Positions 21,623 to 23,799 of a DNA stretch of 23,799 nt are shown in pieces. A program made the translations under genes and the position numbers. The DNA comes from CAZOSF01 sp964582415. Its GTDB lineage: Bacteria; Bacteroidota; Bacteroidia; Flavobacteriales; Flavobacteriaceae. Numbering within the stretch: position 1 is the stretch's first letter; every line of letters starts with the position of its first letter. A model generated the notes under the pieces. It saw only the letters and a program-made list of their open reading frames with translations, ran no database searches and was not told the DNA's origin. The stretch is from positions 1-23,799 of the forward strand of contig CAZOSF010000039.1 of NCBI GenBank assembly GCA_964582415.1. Reading direction: 5' to 3'.

Positions 21623-22156
21623 ATGAAACGATTAATAAAAGTACTTTGCATTTTCTTGTTCTTCACATTTCTAGGATTTGCTCAGGAATCGGAACCAAGA
21701 GATTCGCTACAAATAAAAGTAAAACAGGCGGCCAGAGACATCATGACGTCTGCCAACACTTGCGCTTTGATTACCATTGATGGGGATGGTGCTCCCAGAG
21801 TACGCATGATGGATCCCTTTGCTCCCGAGGAGGATTTTACGGTTTGGTTCGGCACCAATCCCAGGAGCAGGAAAGTGGCACAAATAGAAAAAAATTCGAA
21901 AGTAACGCTTTATTACACAGTAACCGATGGTGCGGGTTATGTTACGCTACATGGGAAAGCCCAAGTCATAAACGATCCTTCGCAAAAGGAAAAGCATTGG
22001 AAAGAGGAATGGAAGGCGTTTTATAAGAATAATTCAAGCGATTATCTTCTTATCAAAGTGACACCGCTTTGGATGGAGGTAGTTAGTTATTCCCATGGAA
22101 TTGTGAGTACCGCTTCCAATTGGCAGCCTCCGGTTGTATTCTTTGATTCCCACTAA
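21623..22156 (+). CDS. Exported PNPOx-fold (pyridoxamine 5'-phosphate oxidase-like) protein
   Basis: This 177-residue protein has a signal peptide (MKRLIKVLCIFLFFTFLGFAQ) and a split beta-barrel typical of PNPOx-like/general stress protein 26 flavin-binding proteins: ALITIDGDGAPRVRMM, TVWFGTNPRSRKVAQIEKNSKVTLYY, GYVTLHGKAQVIND, and LIKVTPLWMEVV. The T-x-x-x-S-x-K-V segment is the usual flavin-phosphate-contact region. Related proteins bind FMN, F420 or haem; most are cytoplasmic, so export is unusual. ATG 21623 is chosen because it gives the signal peptide; an upstream TTG (21581) would bury it behind 14 residues. The catalytic role is unknown. Confidence 0.87.
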   Translation: MKRLIKVLCIFLFFTFLGFAQESEPRDSLQIKVKQAARDIMTSANTCALITIDGDGAPRVRMMDPFAPEEDFTVWFGTNPRSRKVAQIEKNSKVTLYYTVTDGAGYVTLHGKAQVINDPSQKEKHWKEEWKAFYKNNSSDYLLIKVTPLWMEVVSYSHGIVSTASNWQPPVVFFDSH

Positions 22157-22173
22157 AATAAAGCGTACCTTTA
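22142..22173 (+). promoter_or_regulatory. Putative promoter of the MgtC-sulfotransferase pair (TTTG-N20-TACCTTTA)
   Basis: TTTG (22142-22145) and TACCTTTA (22166-22173) are 20 bases apart, close to the Bacteroidota -33/-7 arrangement. The -7 lies 19 bases before the ATG at 22193. This is the best-formed promoter of the window, although its -33 is inside the end of the preceding gene. Confidence 0.5.
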
Positions 22174-22192
22174 GGTAAGCCATCTAAAAGGT

Positions 22193-22612
22193 ATGGATAT
22201 TCAAACGTATATACTCAGAATCCTTATAGCACTTGTTTGTGGTGCGATTATCGGATTTGAACGTCAGTGGCATCATAAAAATGCTGGACTCCGAACCAAT
22301 ACGTTGGTGGCCATTGGGGCAGCCATCTATGTGTTGATTTCCATTCAATTGACTGGCGAGGAGGGGGATGTTACACGCATTATCGGTCAGGTGGTTACCG
22401 GTATAGGCTTTCTGGGTGCTGGAGTCATCTTACATCGAGGCATTGATGTGCAAGGACTCACAACCGCGGCTACCATTTGGTGCAGTTCGGCTATTGGGTG
22501 CTTGGCTGGCGCAGGATTGATTGTAGAAGCTTTCTTTTCCACTGCTGTAATTTTGATTGTTAATTTACTTTTTATAAAAATCGACACCTTTTTAGAGAAT
22601 AGAAAACCGTGA
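22193..22612 (+). CDS. MgtC/SapB family membrane protein
   Basis: This 139-residue inner-membrane protein has four hydrophobic helices and the family signature GAIIGFERQWHHKNAGLRTNTLVAIGAA near the N-terminus, followed by GIGFLGAGVIL and GLTTAATIWCSSAIGCLAGAG. It lacks the long C-terminal ACT-like domain of Salmonella MgtC and matches the short MgtC/SapB form common in bacteria. MgtC proteins are linked to low-Mg2+ growth and control of ATP synthase and phosphate uptake; whether this short form does the same is unknown. The TGA stop overlaps the GTG start of the next gene as GTGA. Own promoter candidate at 22142-22173. Confidence 0.92.
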   Translation: MDIQTYILRILIALVCGAIIGFERQWHHKNAGLRTNTLVAIGAAIYVLISIQLTGEEGDVTRIIGQVVTGIGFLGAGVILHRGIDVQGLTTAATIWCSSAIGCLAGAGLIVEAFFSTAVILIVNLLFIKIDTFLENRKP

Positions 22613-23307
22613 TTGCCTTCCAACAAAAAACTACGGGTCGTTATCTGCTCACCAATTACAAGGTCATGTTCTCTGCCCTAGACCATCAGCCTAATTTAAA
22701 ACGAGTAGGGAAGTTGGCGTTCGGGTGGGTTAGTATTGGCAAACGACTGGCAATCTCCAAATTGCACTGTTCTGTGGTTGTGCGTAACCCCTATGACCGA
22801 GTCGCCTCTTTTTACAAAGACAAATTTCTTCGTGCCGAAGACTACCGACTCTGGATGCAAGACCGAGGCATGACGCAAGGATGGCAGCAGTCTACCCAAC
22901 TTTTTTTCCCCTATTTAGGACTGGACCGTTCGATGGATCCAAAGGAGGTAAGCGAACGACTTTCGAAGGTTTCTTTCGATGAATTTATCGGGATGCTGCC
23001 CAAAGTATACATGCAAGATGGTCATGTTACGCCTCAGTATTTAGCAGGGGCCTTTAGCTTCCGTTTTATGGGGTACCGCATCAGTTTCCGATTGCCCTTG
23101 CATATCGATCGCATCTATAAAATTGAATCCTCGGAGGACCTTAAAAACTTAGCTGCCGATTTCCAATTAGATTTAAAAGCCAAAGTAAATACCACAGAGA
23201 AAGTAGCAGACGCCATCACCTGGTCACCCGCTGCTCGTGCTATCGTTGAAAAATTGTATGAAAGGGATTTTGAGCGGTTCGGGTATAATTCTCGTACCGA
23301 CAACTGA
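22609..23307 (+). CDS. PAPS-dependent sulfotransferase family protein
   Basis: This 232-residue protein resembles the Sulfotransfer_2-type family that moves sulfate from 3'-phosphoadenylyl sulfate to carbohydrate or other hydroxyl groups. The N-terminus IAFQQKTTGRYLL resembles the 5'-phosphosulfate loop (PKTAGT-like). VVVRNPYDRVASFYKDKF (R59, S67) is the 3'-phosphate-binding motif and is clear. RIYKIES near residue 170 corresponds to the conserved late motif. GTG 22609 is the start and overlaps the MgtC-like gene by 4 bases. The last codons and TGA (23305-23307) lie in a heptamer repeat, so the tail (RTDN) may be repeat-derived. The acceptor is unknown; the opposite-strand glycosyltransferase hints at glycan modification. 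Confidence 0.83.
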   Translation: MIAFQQKTTGRYLLTNYKVMFSALDHQPNLKRVGKLAFGWVSIGKRLAISKLHCSVVVRNPYDRVASFYKDKFLRAEDYRLWMQDRGMTQGWQQSTQLFFPYLGLDRSMDPKEVSERLSKVSFDEFIGMLPKVYMQDGHVTPQYLAGAFSFRFMGYRISFRLPLHIDRIYKIESSEDLKNLAADFQLDLKAKVNTTEKVADAITWSPAARAIVEKLYERDFERFGYNSRTDN

Positions 23308-23327
23308 CAACTCACAACCCACAACCG
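23296..23327. repeat. Degenerate heptamer array between convergent genes
   Basis: Four and a half 7-base units of pattern AC(C/T)(G/C)ACA, beginning ACCGACA at 23296, run through the sulfotransferase stop codon to within a few bases of the glycosyltransferase end. In reverse complement the unit is TGTCGGT, a rotation of GTTGTCG seen at 8859 and 11692. Confidence 0.55.
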
Positions 23328-23328
23328 T

Positions 23329-23799
23329 CTACCCCCAAGTCTCCAAATACTTCCAGGCAATCTTTTTATAATCATGCTCGCGTTCCACAAAGGCTCGCGC
23401 ATTTTGGGAAATGATATCCAATTTTTCAGGGTGTTCGATTAGTAATTCGAGCTTGGAAAAAATGGCATCCACATCGGGCAGGGCATTGATGGCGACGGTG
23501 TCTTCCTCCAATCCATAGTGTTCCAGCCATTCGCTCTCGGCTCCTGTAAAAACGACTTTACCCTTGGCCATGGCCTCTAATGCATTATACCCTTGATCAA
23601 ATCCCAAAACCTGATCCATCACAATATGGGCACTGTCGTATTTAGTGATGTATTCTTTGTAGGGTACATCTGCTGTAGTTATCACGTAGACCTTGTCGCT
23701 AAACTTTTTCTCAATACGATCTAAGGCTGCTTCAAAATAATCACTGCCCTTTTTGTAGTAATTGGCGGTGTTGATACCATGGAAAATCACAATGGGATC
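23329..23799 (-). CDS. Glycosyltransferase (GT4-like), C-terminal part; 5' end outside window
   Basis: The frame is open to the right edge (the GTG at 23790 is internal), leaving 156 C-terminal residues of a predicted glycosyltransferase. The part seen fits the nucleotide-sugar-binding half of a GT-B fold: FHGINTANYYKKGSDYFEAAL, IMDQVLGFDQGYNALEAMAKGKVVFTG (the acidic EAMAxG segment typical of GT4), and a C-terminal helix EHDYKKIAWKYLETWG. It may act in polysaccharide or glycolipid synthesis in the cytoplasm. The neighbouring sulfotransferase converges on it and could modify the same product. The donor and acceptor cannot be deduced. Confidence 0.85.
   Translation of the reverse strand, partial: DPIVIFHGINTANYYKKGSDYFEAALDRIEKKFSDKVYVITTADVPYKEYITKYDSAHIVMDQVLGFDQGYNALEAMAKGKVVFTGAESEWLEHYGLEEDTVAINALPDVDAIFSKLELLIEHPEKLDIISQNARAFVEREHDYKKIAWKYLETWG

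Overview
The window reads as a chromosomal segment from a member of the Bacteroidota, most likely a Flavobacteriaceae-type bacterium. The evidence is the -7 promoter motifs of the TAnnTTTG type, weak or absent Shine-Dalgarno sequences, many short lipoprotein signals, and typical families: four-subunit 2-oxoacid:ferredoxin oxidoreductase, DUF2200, HutD-like, and a 'two-component regulator propeller' protein. The genus cannot be named from the sequence alone. A run of exactly 100 N (12382-12481) is a scaffold gap, so true continuity and distance across it are unknown.

Layout, left half. The window opens inside an ACR3-type arsenite efflux permease (1-536). An APC-family amino acid permease follows (746-2554), with a possible 18-residue upstream ORF overlapping its start. 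Next are a PIG-L/LmbE deacetylase and a PglC-type phosphoglycosyl transferase (2743-4017), a likely two-step unit for a lipid-linked amino sugar. RsgA (ribosome assembly GTPase) and a DUF2200 protein follow (4070-5488), closed by a strong intrinsic terminator. On the minus strand (8758 to 5613) lies a compact operon: ferredoxin, alpha, beta and gamma subunits of a 2-oxoacid:ferredoxin oxidoreductase, then a two-CBS-domain protein. Divergent from it is a P-type cation ATPase of an unusual PEEFP subtype (9165-11681). The spacer between them carries two similar palindromes 25 bp apart and a degenerate heptamer repeat.

Right half. A truncated exported protein, the assembly gap and the C-terminal two thirds of a CocE/NonD-type S15 hydrolase are followed by several small unknowns. 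These are a Cys-rich zinc-ribbon protein, a membrane protein, a zinc-ribbon membrane protein, a small lipoprotein and an exported protein with a GTG start. From 16561 to 22156 there is a same-strand run of mostly exported enzymes: a seven-bladed propeller lipoprotein, a P1/DmpA aminopeptidase, a RidA-like lipoprotein lacking the usual arginine, a class C beta-lactamase-fold serine hydrolase lipoprotein with a TPR-like tail, a HutD-like cupin and an exported PNPOx-fold protein. An MgtC-family membrane protein overlaps a PAPS-type sulfotransferase by four bases. A minus-strand glycosyltransferase runs off the right end.

No rRNA, tRNA, CRISPR array or insertion sequence was found. The most interesting candidates are the exported peptide/amine-processing cluster, the CBS-linked oxidoreductase operon with its twin operator-like dyads, and the dispersed 7-bp degenerate repeats in the spacers.
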